Below are positions 35,990 through 46,075 of a DNA stretch of 64,000 nucleotides, piece after piece. The notes beneath the pieces are model-generated. The model was not told the origin of the DNA, made no database searches, and saw only the letters and a program-made list of their open reading frames with translations. Positions within the stretch are counted from its first letter, which is position 1. Each line of letters starts with the position of its first letter. The stretch comes from Dendrobium chrysotoxum (Eukaryota; Streptophyta; Magnoliopsida; Asparagales; Orchidaceae). The stretch lies in NCBI GenBank assembly GCA_019925795.1, contig CM034307.1, forward strand, positions 12,855,197-12,919,196. Direction: 5' to 3'. The position numbers and the translations under genes were made by a program.

Positions 35990-37670
35990 GTGCAGGTGTG
36001 AGAGATATATCCTAGCATGCCACAAGAAAAACATCTAATGCCAGGAAAAGGGTTAACTAATCTATATGGGTGATAGTGCCTCTTCCTAGGTTTGAATGAA
36101 ACATGCTTTGATAATTTTAATTAGATTCTTCAAATGGTGGAGGTACATAAAATTATGCAAAAGTACGAGGTGTTTCATTTTTCTCAAAAGCACTAATTTT
36201 CACACTTAGAAATTCATTTTCTTTCTTGAGACTTGCAATTTTAAATTTCAAAAAATGTTCACTACTAACCAAATCAGATGCATGAGTGTTTAATTCCTTA
36301 ATTACAGCTTCTAATTCAACATGCGATGCTTTTAATGAATCATGCTCAATAATCAAATCAGAATATTTTTTGTTTAACCCATCAAATTCATCTAGTAAAG
36401 ACATATGATTGCTATCAAGTGTAGAATGATCCTTAATCATAACTTCATGCACTTTTTTCAAAATTAAGAATTCCAATTTTAGGCTAGCATGCTTTTTCTT
36501 AAGTTTCTTATATGATGAATGAATATTTTCAGAAACTTCAAGTAACTTATCATAGGTTAGTTCACATACCTCTTCTTGATCACACTGACCACGATATTCA
36601 TTCGTCATTAAACACAAGTTTGCAGTCTCCTCCTCAGCTTCAGTCTCAGAGGAGTCAGATGTAGAGTCCGCCTAGAAAGCCTTTTCGATCTTCTTATTGT
36701 CCTTCATGAACTTGGATTTCTCCTCACTCTTCTCCTTGCTTGGGTGAGCCTTAATTGTAGGACAATCAGCTTTTACATGTCTAGGCTTCCTGCATTCAAA
36801 ATAAACTATATCAGAAGAACTTTTAAAATTTTTGCTACTCTTACTTTTGTTCCACTTCTGAAAATTTTTATGATTCTTTCTTAGAAAGCTTTTGGATTGC
36901 CTAGTGATTAAGGCAACATCATCGCTATCAAACCTAGAAGTATTAGTATCAGTATCGTTGGCCTTCAGCACCACAGTTTTCTCTTTCTTCTTATCACCTG
37001 TATCAAGCTGTCTTTGGTTCACCCCTTGCTCGTAAACAATGAGTGATCCAAGTAAGTTATCAATAGAATAAGCATTCAAATCTTTTGATTCAGTGATAGC
37101 AGTTATCTTGGCATCATATGAAGAAGGCAAACATCTCAAAATTTTGTTCACTTTTTCATAATTAGTGAGTTCTCTTCCTAAAGCATATAGAGAAGTGACA
37201 ATTTGAGTGAACCTAATATACATTTCAGAAATTGATTCACTAGGTTTCATGCGAAAGAGTTTGTAGTCGTGAAGCAAGATGTTCAATCTAGATTACTTAA
37301 CTTCAGATGTACCTTCATATGTAATATATAATTTATCACATATTTCTTTGCCAGTAGTGCAAGTGGAAACATGAATGTAATCCTCAGATTTTAAAGCACA
37401 GAAAAAATAGTTCAATCATTTTGCATTCAGTTGTGCTAAATCAGAATCATCAAATGTCCATTCAGCAAAAGGCCGTTCAGTTTTAACATTGTTAACAAGT
37501 CTAAAAGGTGCTTCATAACCATCTCTATCAAGCATCCACATACAATAATCAATAGATTGTAAAAAGGTGGACATGCGAGTTTTCCAAAAATCAAAAGGTC
37601 TGTTATCAAACAACGGTGGTCGTGTAATTGAATAACCTTCAGCGGTATTACAATTACCAAAGTTAGCCAT
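35990..37670 (-). pseudogene. gag: Element C: copia gag
   Basis: The ATG at 37670 (MANFGNCNTAEGYSITRPPL) lies about 40 bases after the primer site. The capsid part has WKTRMSTFLQSIDYCMWMLD, HDYKLFRMKPSESISEMYIR, LGRELTNYEK, SYDAKITAITESKDLNAYS and LGSLIVYEQGVNQRQLDTGD. A knuckle at about 36770-36800 reads FECRKPRHVKADC: the CCHC pattern is broken. A long Leu/Glu/Lys-rich stretch at 36153-36617 (YKKLKKKHASLKLEFLIL) is likely coiled coil, and a second knuckle-like segment (about 36000-36030) precedes the protease. The frame is broken at about 37415, 37290 and 36670. Confidence 0.88.
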
Positions 37671-37712
37671 GGATCAAAATTTAAAAGTTTTTAAATTTAA
37701 TTTTTGAATCTC

Positions 37713-37724
37713 GCTCTGAAACCA
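37713..37724 (-). other. Element C: primer binding site
   Basis: TGGTTTCAGAGC on the minus strand, two bases after the LTR. It matches eleven of twelve bases of TGGTATCAGAGC, the initiator tRNA-Met site usual in plant copia elements. Confidence 0.85.
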
Positions 37725-37726
37725 CT

Positions 37727-38394
37727 TGAAAGTTTGTTAGGGATGTTAAGCCCTTGTGAACTAGTCCTGAGGCTAACCAAGAGGGGGGTGAATTGGTTAT
37801 TTTAAAATTTTATTAGCAAATAATGATTTAGAAAAAAATCTTTTTGAATATTTTAAAATAGTTATAGTTTTGCGTTAATTTATAGATGTTCAACGATGAC
37901 CAAATAATAATCACAATCATTCAATCATCAATAAAAAATAAGTGCATAAAATAATCAAAAAGAACATACCATATTTTATAGTGGTTCAGTCAACTTGACC
38001 TACGTCCACTCCCCGGAGCCTCCTCTCCGAATATTTTACTAACACTAAGTGACTCTCCTTCTACTCCTATAGCAAGGTGGAGAAGCCTGTACAAAACTCC
38101 TTTCCACCAACCCGGTGAGGCAGAGAACCTGAACTCCTTTCGCTTCCTCTTGAAGCAGGCAGAGAACCTAGACTCCTTTCGCTTCCTCCTAAAGCAGGCA
38201 GAGAACCTGGACTCCTTTCGCTTCCTCTTGAAGAACGCAGAGAAACTGAATCTTCTTGCAGACGATCCTACCACAGAGACACCAACAAGATAAGATATGA
38301 TGATCGGAGAAGACGACTCAGATCCTTGCTTGGAGTAACCTTTGTGAATACCTCACAAACTCCCCCTCACAATATCCTACTCTCTCTCTCTCTC

Positions 38395-38433
<39 letters not shown>

Positions 38434-39461
38434 ATTCTCTCATGTAAGGAAGTTGGCAAAAGATCTCAACATTTGAACAAAAGAGATCTTAAATAGGAGG
38501 GCTCAAAAATTATCCTAAAATTTAATTTGATGATACTGTTCGTATAGTACGATTGAATATCGTATAGTATGATCTGTTCAAAAATAGTTTCATTCAGTAT
38601 GAATGCAAATGAACAGTTCATAAATTTTACGAACATCGTATAGTACGATCCATAGATCGCATAGTACGATCAACTTATTTTTACCTGTTCGTACGGGACG
38701 ATCTATGGGACGAACGAATTCGTCTCTGTCCATCGTCCCGCACTACACCCTTCGTATAGTACAAATAGTTCAATTCAGGTCATCGTACAGTATGATACAA
38801 ATATCATCTGGGACGAATAGAACAAAAAATCTTAGTTTCGCCTGGTACGATCATTTGGATGATTAACATCATCTATGTTGTTCGTACAGTACGATCCAAT
38901 ATCGTACTGTACGAACGAAATTAATTAAGAAACCAAGATTTGATTGCTCGATCACGGGGGATAATTTTGGTAGTATTTAAAATGTTCATACAGTACGATT
39001 GTAATCATACAGTACGATTAGTTCAAAAAATTAAAATTCAAATCTTACTAAAACAGTCCTGGCGGCTAGGGTTTTTCATGTATGTTGAAACAAATCGTAC
39101 AGTACGATATGGATTATACAGTACGATTAGTTCTTCAAAACTAATTATCCAGAAATAGCCGTAAGCCTGAGTATTAATGACCTATCGTACAGTACGATTG
39201 AAAAAATCGTACAGTACGATTTTCTTTAAAAGAAATACTAAATCACTCAAAAACTCCTCCTGAGTGTGTGTGTACAAGGTTTCTTGGCTTGGAGATCTGT
39301 TATATTTCACTTGACTCAAAAAACTAAAAAGTACATTGAACCTGAAATACAAACAGATTGACTTGATCTTGAGCTGGCTTGACTTGCAGTTGATCCTGTG
39401 AATAGAAAACAGAAATGTTTGTTATCATCAAATTATAATCCTTGAAATCAGGTTTGCAACA
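37727..39461 (-). repeat. Element C: 5' LTR
   Basis: It is 1735 bp, from TGTTGCAAACC at 39461 to CTTTCA at 37727 on the minus strand. It matches the 3' copy at 19458-21211 in full. GTAC motifs are denser and better kept here than anywhere else in the window: about a dozen TCGTACAGTACGA-type sites lie at 38540-39230, with pairs near 38883/38906 and 39183/39208. CT runs are at about 38380-38430. Confidence 0.92.
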
Positions 39462-39472
39462 TGCCTAGTCAT
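39462..39472 (-). pseudogene. MULE gene start codon and first codons, cut off by element C
   Basis: On the minus strand the ATG is at 39472-39470, followed by ACT and AGG and then the target duplication. The frame set by this ATG is the same as the open frame at 19457-19216 once element C is disregarded, so the retrotransposon entered two to three codons after the start. That this is the authentic start is inferred from the frame match and from the distance expected for the family. Confidence 0.5.
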
Positions 39473-40988
39473 TGTGAATACCTACATGTATGAATTAATG
39501 GAAATGCCAAAACATGACTCAAACTGATCAATTACAAGCCGACTTGGATTTAGCTCAAGTCATTTCAACCCTAATAGTGAAGCAATTTCATAAAAAATAA
39601 TTAAAAGATTTATAATTATATTACTTCAAATTTGTGAAAACTACGAAAATCGTGCCTAATAAATTTGTTTTAAAATTTGATATTTATAACTAAATTCAAA
39701 AATTAGGTATGACAAAATTAAATTTATTAATAATTAAAATTTTCGTTTTAAGCAAAAATACATCACTCAAGCATTCTTTGTTCTTAGGCATTCTTAAGCA
39801 CTTAATAATCATTGACAACAGACATTGGTTATCATCAACCCCACTCTAGTGACGGCATTAGCCATTAGATTTGTTGGCAATAGTGGATTCTAACATTGGA
39901 TATATGTCGTGTGCAAAAATAATGATCGTAGACATTTTTTATGATGGTGGGCATGAACTTCGATGACAAGGGCAAGTGTTGTCCTTGATGCGCTAGCAAG
40001 TACTTGCATGAAGAGCTTGGGATTATCTTCCATGAAATATGTCAAAGGGGCTAATTTATTGATTTCTAAGAGCAACCTTCTCCTCATTTTCATTAAAAAT
40101 TAAAATGTAACATTGAACGGTACACATTGATTTCCTTGTATCATAAAATATTCTATAGAGATCTAAATACCTTAATGATATATGAATAGAATTATATTGG
40201 GCTCATTAAATTCATTTTACAGGAACACTCATTTTAAATATGAACACATGAATTGAAGACCATTTCTTATCTCAAATGATCTCATAAAATATCTAATTAT
40301 ACTAATGAATACTATATTTTGACTTAAAACTTAAAGCATGACTCAAAACTAACCTTAAAGCATGACTCAAAGCATCAATTTTAGAAATACATAGACTCAA
40401 TCATGTTTCACAAAACAAAATATAAAACTAACAAAAAAAACCTCTTCATTCTTCAAATATAAATGCTACAATTTTTATTTTTGTCAGATCTAAGCTTGCA
40501 TTATGGAAATTAATTTAAAGAATTAAAAATAAATAAATAAAATACCCCAACTAACCTCCATCTGACGATTTGCATGCAACTTCTTCGGTTGGGATCGGGA
40601 GAAGACGAACAGAGGAGGAAGGAGATCAGGGCTTCGGACCTGTTTTTTAAAAATGGCGTAATCGAAGCTAGTCGCCCGTTTAACCGGCAATTTGTATGTG
40701 CATACCTAATCACTAATTAAACGGGCGATTTGCTTGTGCATTGGATGGACAATTATGCATATTTTTAAAAAATTTTAAATGTACTTAATCAGTTAATTAC
40801 TTTACTAATGATGGTTACGTTAAAAATTTGCCCTGGAGAACTTCAAGGCTTCCGGGTTATCATCTAGCGGATGCAAAATCGTCATTGGAGGTCCTCGAGT
40901 CCTCTTTCTGCAAAGGCTGAATCTGGGCTTTATTCCTGAGGCTCTTTGCTTTTTTGAAGTTGGATCAGACGTGGAGATGATAACATTG
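39473..40988 (-). other. Region upstream of the MULE frame; short inverted repeat, no recognisable gene
   Basis: The region is AT-rich to 40500. An 11-bp inverted repeat, TCGCCCGTTTA at 40672-40682 and TAAACGGGCGA at 40718-40728, could fold or could be part of a transposon end. A minus-strand open stretch of about 56 codons (about 40823-40990, including RKRTRGPPMTILHPLDD) is not recognised and its first residues come from the SINE. A possible short exon with GAG followed by GTTAGT lies near 40556-40562 on the minus strand. Confidence 0.3.
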
Positions 40989-41233
40989 ACCCACCGAGGC
41001 TTAGGGTGGTTGGTGGAGAGCACGATTGGGAACCCCTCATTCCGGGTTACAATCCACCCCACTACGGCCGCGCCTCTTAGGTGGGGACTAATAAAATGTT
41101 AACCCGGGGGTTTCTGGTGTGGGTGTCACCGCTAGGTCGACCGAGGAGATTAATGGACATCGCCAAGCGCCTCATAAGCTGAGGTGGCAGCGGGCCGATA
41201 CTCCCCATTCAAAAAAAAAAAAAAAAAAAAAAA
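40989..41233 (+). mobile_element. SINE with tRNA-like head and poly(A) tail
   Basis: A 245-bp insertion is flanked by a perfect 13-bp duplication, GATGATAACATTG, at 40976-40988 and 41234-41246. It ends in about 22 A residues. Near the start TAGGGTGGTTGG and GGTTACAATCC (41045-41055) are placed like the A and B boxes of an RNA polymerase III promoter. The body is GC-rich compared with its surroundings and has no reading frame. It would be copied by the machinery of a LINE. The exact SINE family is not known. Confidence 0.85.
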
Positions 41234-41246
41234 GATGATAACATTG

Positions 41247-41684
41247 GAATGAAGCGGGAGTATCAAATTTCCCGCGAAATTGACCGATAAAGTGCAGGAG
41301 GAAAAAAAAATCCCTGAGAAGGAAGCTTGCAAAAGAAGCAAATAATCAATTTTAACAGCTTTAATCCTTGTTATGATGACGTTAAGCAGTTAATTATGAA
41401 GGTTGTTTTAAATGAAAAAAATTTATTTGCTGATATGTGATAAAGGAAGTATATTTTTTTATTTTAAATTTTAAAATGAGAATGAATTTATTTACATTTA
41501 TATTTATTTTTTTATTTGTTTTTTGTTTAATATATATTATCTCTTTTATATTTTTATAATTTTATTTTTGTTTTGCTGTTTATTTTTTTATTTTGTTATT
41601 TCATATATTTTTGAAAATTATTATATGAGTTATTTGCACATATTATTCTTAAGAATGCATCGTCGCCCATATACATATCTTTTG
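41247..41684. other. AT-rich flank between SINE and hAT-like element
   Basis: No gene or repeat is recognised. The T-rich part at 41440-41640 has short open stretches that look random. Confidence 0.3.
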
Positions 41685-41702
41685 GCCGACTTCAGAGGCG
41701 GT

Positions 41703-42241
41703 GGAAAAATTATTAGGTGCGGACACCGGATGTAGCTCTACGTCCGGACTCCACTAGAACGGCGCCACGTATTTAGCACGTGTTATGACAACTTCTGCTT
41801 GGCTTGACGACCCGACCCGGATTGGACGCAAAAAATTAAAAAAACCTGCCCTTTTTTGACTAATTCCTTGGTAATACCGAGTATTTTTTCGGTAATACCA
41901 AGTAATACCGAGTAATTTTTGGTAATACCGAGTAATTTTTGGTAATACTGAGTAATTCCTAGGTAATACCGAGTAATACCTAGGTAATACCGAGTAATTC
42001 TTCGGTAATACCTAGTAATTCCTAGGTAATACCGAGTAATACCTAGGTAATTCATAGGTAATACCGAGTAATTCTTTGGTAATACCGAATAATACCGGAG
42101 TAATTCTTCAGTAATACCGCACGTGCATCATTTGAACTTCTCGGCGAAACGGGTCGCCGGGTCTTCGGGTCACTACGTGGCGCTATTCTAGTGGAGTCCG
42201 GACGTAGAGCTACGTCCGGTGTCCGCACCTAATAATTTTCC
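41703..42241. mobile_element. Inverted-repeat element nested in the hAT-like element
   Basis: The first about 68 bases (from GGAAAAATTATTAGGTGCGG) and the last about 68 (to CCGCACCTAATAATTTTCC) are inverted copies with few differences. Each arm holds an inner palindrome, CCGGACGTAGAGCTACGTCCGG or a variant. The length, 0.54 kb, and absence of genes fit a MITE. The target duplication could not be fixed because the ends are palindromic with AT-rich flanks, so the superfamily is open (a Mutator-type origin is possible). Confidence 0.75.
41860..42115. repeat. Tandem repeats of GGTAATACCGAGTAAT
   Basis: About fifteen units of 15-19 bp, GGTAATACCGAGTAATTC and GGTAATACCTAGTAAT forms, fill the core of the nested inverted-repeat element. 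The open minus-strand translation (repeats of YLGITRY) is a by-product. Confidence 0.85.
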
Positions 42242-42599
42242 TTATAAGTGAGGGGGGGCAATTGCCCCCCCTAAAAAAATTTTAAAAAAAATTCTTACAT
42301 ATGTTTTAAGCCTTATTTTAAGGAATTTTAGGCAATTGCCCCCCTTAAAAATTTTAAAATACTATAGTCTTTAGGCAATTGCCCCCAGCATAATTAAACA
42401 CATTATATAGAGGTATTATTGTTAGGAAATGATGAGCCAAAATACAACCAAAATTTGGTTCCGGGGGCGCTAACCCTTGACCCCACCAGGGGCGCTGCCC
42501 TCTGGGACCTCCGACATATATGCGAAGCATACGACAATCATTTACTTATAAGTTTGCCCCCCCCTGAAAATTAAGGCCGGTTCCGCCCCTGGCCGACTT

Positions 42600-43667
42600 G
42601 CTTGACATTTATACCCAACTATATAATGAACACTTAACTATTTGACTATTTTTTTTAAGTATCTTCATGGAGTAAATTATCAAAATAAAATGAGCGACAC
42701 ATATAACTTGACGAAAAATTAAGTAATAAGCTAGATTTACATATATTATTCATATCTCCTAAAAATTCAGTAAATTAACATGAATCTCAATATAATATAT
42801 AAACTAAAAATTTTAAAATTTAATTTCGGATCATCCTGAATTTTGATTTTAATCAATTTATAGTTAAAATGAATTTTTCAATAAAATGAATCCAACGACA
42901 CTAAGGGGTTGTTTGGCTGCAATTAGAATTTAATAAATCCTATAAATTAAAATTTACTAAATACTATGTGGCTTAAATATGAAAATTGTTTAAGATGATA
43001 CGTGTTAAATCCTTAAATCTAAATGCTTTTTATTTTAAGATTTTATGATGTATATAATTTTAATTTATTCATATAATCTATAGTTAGACTAATTAATAAA
43101 TATTTATCCTAATTAAAAAATCATATTTAATAGTTAATTAATAATTTATATTTAGATAAATTAAATATTGATATATCTTTAAAAAAACATGAGATTTCAA
43201 ATAATTACTTTAAAAATTTAATGATTTATATCTCTGAAACCAACTCTGTAGCACAAAGTAATCTCAACTTTCCAACGAAAGGGGGTCCAAATCATTGGTA
43301 TAACCCATAGACAATAATGCATTAAAGAGAAGTGTCACAGAAGAGGAAAAATGCAAACAGTTGACGCGACAGATTATGTTTTGTTTGGCATAATTATTTT
43401 TAATTTTGTTATTTGTAATTATAATTTTTGGGTTGTTTTCAATAAGTTTCTGTGTTATGAAATTAGAGGTGTCAATTTTTGACATGACCCAAAAATCCGA
43501 TTCGAAAAATTTGGATTCGGGTCAACTCGATAAAGAAACAAGTCAGATTCGATTCTTATTTCGGGACTCATTTATAATTTCAGTCGATTCGGGTCAACCC
43601 GGAAATCCGAGTTTGACCCGAATTGACCCGTTTACCTATCAAACAGCGAATTGACCCAAATTTCTCC
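42600..43667. other. AT-rich region without a recognised gene
   Basis: AT-rich sequence. A GGGGTTGTTTGGC sequence at about 42905 and GTTTGGCATAATTATT at 43382 are of a kind often seen at plant MITE ends, but no pair was established. 43470-43640 is rich in GACCCGAATTGACCCG-type words. Confidence 0.3.
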
Positions 43668-44074
43668 GCCCTTGGCTCCATCTCCTACGTCGTCCACGAC
43701 TTCCTCATCGCTGGCGGCCTCTTCTACATCACCCTCACCATCTTTCCCACTCTACTCCTCGTCCCATTTGGAAGTGTCGCCATGAATGCATTGTAAGATG
43801 ACTCAAGATCAAAGAGCAGCTGTCTCGGCTGTTGCTCTGTTAGCTCATCAACCGCTCCCATCTTTGCTAGCCTTGTTATCCACTCCCTCAAAATCTGACG
43901 GCAGAATTCCCATTCCCATCTTCGCAAGCGCGGTGGAGAGATCGACGAGCAGAGGATGCACCTGATCCACCGCAACCATGTTGAGCTTGAGCGAATCCAT
44001 TGCAGTAATGAAGTGCTGAAAGCACTAAGCCAAAGCAGCAGTGGAGGGAGATTTTCATCAGCATCAGATACAGG
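43668..44074 (+). other. Unrecognised gene-like fragment
   Basis: The composition changes here to a GC content typical of coding sequence. On the + strand an open stretch at 43668-43796 gives 42 residues with a hydrophobic core (FLIAGGLFYITLTIFPTLLL) before a stop, and another at about 43925-44070 gives RGGEIDEQRMHLIHRNHVEL. The minus strand is also open (43724-44131). I do not recognise either. It may be a captured exon pair next to LTR debris. Confidence 0.3.
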
Positions 44075-44520
44075 TTCTCTACCTACTCCTGAAGGGAGTA
44101 AAAGAATTCCCAGATTCTTTGCCTTCACCAAGAGGGTGAAAAAGGATTTCCAGGTTCTCTGCCTACTCCAGGGAGAGTAATAGGAATCAAGGTTCTCTGC
44201 CTTACCGGGTCAGTGGAAAGATTTTGTAAGGGCTTCTCTGTCTTGTTGTAGGAGCAAAAGGAGAGTCACTTCTGTTTAGTATAATACTTGGAGAGGGAGT
44301 CTCCAAGGAGTTGATGTAGGTAAAGTTGATTGAACCACTATAAATCTAGTGTATTCTTTCTATTTATTTTTTTGCATTTTTCTATGATTCGATATATGGT
44401 TGAAAACTCTGATTTTGTTATCTGCTTCCGCAAAAGTTATTTGTTTTTAAAATATTCAAAAAATTTCAAAAAGATTTCAATTTCTCATTTTGTTAAAGAA
44501 ATTTTTAAATAATCAATTCA

Positions 44521-44551
<31 letters not shown>

Positions 44552-44606
44552 GGTTAGCCTCAGGACTAGTTCTTTAGGGTTTAACAACCCACACGATCTT
44601 TCAATT
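44075..44606 (+). repeat. SIRE-type LTR fragment with poly(C) tract
   Basis: It matches the 3' third of the LTRs of C and D in the + direction: repeats with GGTTCTCTGCCT and AGGGTGAAAAAGGA (44070-44200), GGAGAGTCACTT (44259), GTTGATTGAACCACTATAAAT (44325), and CTCTTGGTTAGCCTCAGGAC (44547-44567), ending in CTTTCA near 44606. No primer site follows and the upstream two thirds are missing. Confidence 0.75.
44522..44547 (+). repeat. 26-nt poly(C) run in an LTR
   Basis: The run stands where other LTRs of this family have five to seven C residues before TCTTGGTTAGC. Confidence 0.9.
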
Positions 44607-45599
44607 TCAAATTTCAAAATAAAAAAATATTCAAAATTTGTAACTCAAAATTTTTAAATTTTATTGATGAATTTTAAAGATAAATACCAAAAATAAGTCA
44701 TCCATACATAGTAAATGAATATAAAAATAAATAAGTAACATTTAACATTGATATTCATCTTGAGCTCTTATTCTTAATCAATTCATAACCTTCTTTTGCT
44801 TTCCTAATTACCTTCTTATGATTAATCCACAAATGTCAACTTGTGTCACATAAATTCTCATAACTTGAAATAACTCTTCTCCAAAGGGTAAAATAGATGT
44901 GTCGAAGTATTGCCTCTATGTTGGTATTGATAATTCTCCAAATGTTAAATTTTGCACTAAGTAGATCTTTAAATGATAATTTTATCCTCTTGCAAAAAAT
45001 TTATCCTGTAAAATTAAATGTTTGCCAACTCCATTAAACATCCTAACACTATTGGAAAATGGAGGCTAGGTGGGCTTTATTATGAAAGGCAAGGGGTTGG
45101 ATGCCAATGGTGTAGATTCTCAAGTAAGTACTTAAAGATAAAAAATATTGATTCCTTAAAGTTCTCTCTAATGTACATCAAGGAAAAATAAGAAGCTAAC
45201 AATGCAAATTTTAAACTAACATCGTACTGAGGTGAATGAGGACATAGTATGCATATAGACTTTAGGTGCTTTCTTGCACATTGATGGCCCAAAATAAGAT
45301 AGGCAAGTAGGTAATAGTAATTGAACCATGCAGTGCTGTCCAAACTGGAGGCAAGAGGGGCCTTTGAATTAGGCTACTAATACTTAGGTGATGCCTAAGT
45401 TCACCCATATTGAGAACATAAAGCATCTTTCAACCATTTCATGAGACAGCCCAGCAAATGCATTGCACCAAGAAGTTCCAAACAATGTCAAGCGCCTTAA
45501 AATGGGACTAGAGGCAAGATTCTAGTGAGATGACACCCTTTGATTTTAACCATAGAATTGAAAAATAAATGGGTGTAATATGGTGGGTTCAAATTAATT
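44607..45599. other. AT-rich region, possibly LINE 5' part
   Basis: No gene is recognised. It precedes the LINE ORF1 remnant and may hold its decayed 5' end. Confidence 0.3.
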
Positions 45600-46075
45600 A
45601 TGTGAAGACTTGATTGTTTAATTTACATCATTGATTCTGAGGAGCCTTGTGATGATATTTTGATGGGTGGCCTTTGTTTTATGGTGGGATAAGTAATTGG
45701 GATTGAAATATTTAACCTCATTCTCAGTTAACTCCATGACTAGGATCTATGCCCCAATGTGGATACGATTAGCTTAACTACCTCACCCATATGTGGATAA
45801 TTGCGATGTAGAAAGCATTACAACTAAGTTAGGCCACTCATTATGAAAGGATGCTCAAGCTAGATCTTTGGATATTTAATAATTTGTATTAGGTTAGAGC
45901 TTTCTAAGAACCTTCCAACATAGATTGGATGCAAGGTTACATGGATGCTTCTTTGAACCCATCAAATATGAAGGCATCTCCCATCTCCTATTCAAATATG
46001 GTGTACTTGGCCATAAAGTGTCCCAATGCCCATCTCAAATTACTGTTGCTGCTATACTTGTAATCAAACCTAGAT
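45600..46075 (+). pseudogene. LINE ORF1 remnant (DUF4283-like domain and zinc knuckle)
   Basis: Read on the + strand with slips: DDILMGGLCFMV (about 45650-45690), MTRIYAPMWIRLA (45740-45780, matching the usual PIWIRFPNLP-type segment), LPHPYVDN and a FEPIKYEGISHLLFKYGVLGHKVSQCP segment (about 45955-46035). The last resembles the YEGLP..CFKCGLIGH...C knuckle that closes this domain in plant L1-type LINE ORF1 proteins; its first Cys is not kept. ORF1 proteins bind the LINE RNA. Stops are frequent. The homology is by eye. Confidence 0.6.

Larger units (their letters stand above)
19458..39461 (-). mobile_element. Element C: SIRE-type copia retrotransposon split by nested element D
   Basis: The outer element spans 20.0 kb, of which 10.1 kb is the nested element D. 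LTRs are at 19458-21211 and 37727-39461. The flanks are CGCCC (19453-19457) and TGCCT (39462-39466): a 5-bp target duplication that differs at two positions, both C versus T. Gag, protease, integrase and reverse transcriptase lie to the right of D and the rest of reverse transcriptase and RNase H to its left, and the pol frame meets at the insertion site. Unlike B and D it has no envelope-like frame. Confidence 0.9.
41693..42591. mobile_element. Non-autonomous hAT-like element
   Basis: The ends CAGAGGCGG (41693) and CCGCCCCTG (to 42591) are inverted repeats with one mismatch. A perfect 8-bp duplication GCCGACTT flanks them at 41685-41692 and 42592-42599. An 8-bp duplication with a CAGGGGCGG-type end is typical of the hAT superfamily. 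The inner part carries three GGGGGCAATTGCCCCC-like palindromes (42255-42390) and no transposase. A second inverted-repeat element sits just inside the left end. Confidence 0.85.

Noticed and set aside
41045..41055. Complete tRNA gene in the SINE head
   Set aside because: A- and B-box-like words are present but no cloverleaf or anticodon arm can be drawn; no tRNA gene was found anywhere in the window.
40820..41062. 80-codon minus-strand open stretch as a host gene
   Set aside because: The first third lies inside the SINE, so the start is not original; the remainder was not recognised.
41783..42055. Open minus-strand stretch of 90 codons made of YLGITRY-type repeats
   Set aside because: It is the translation of the GGTAATACCGAGTAAT tandem array, whose unit lengths happen to keep the frame open; no start context or similarity.
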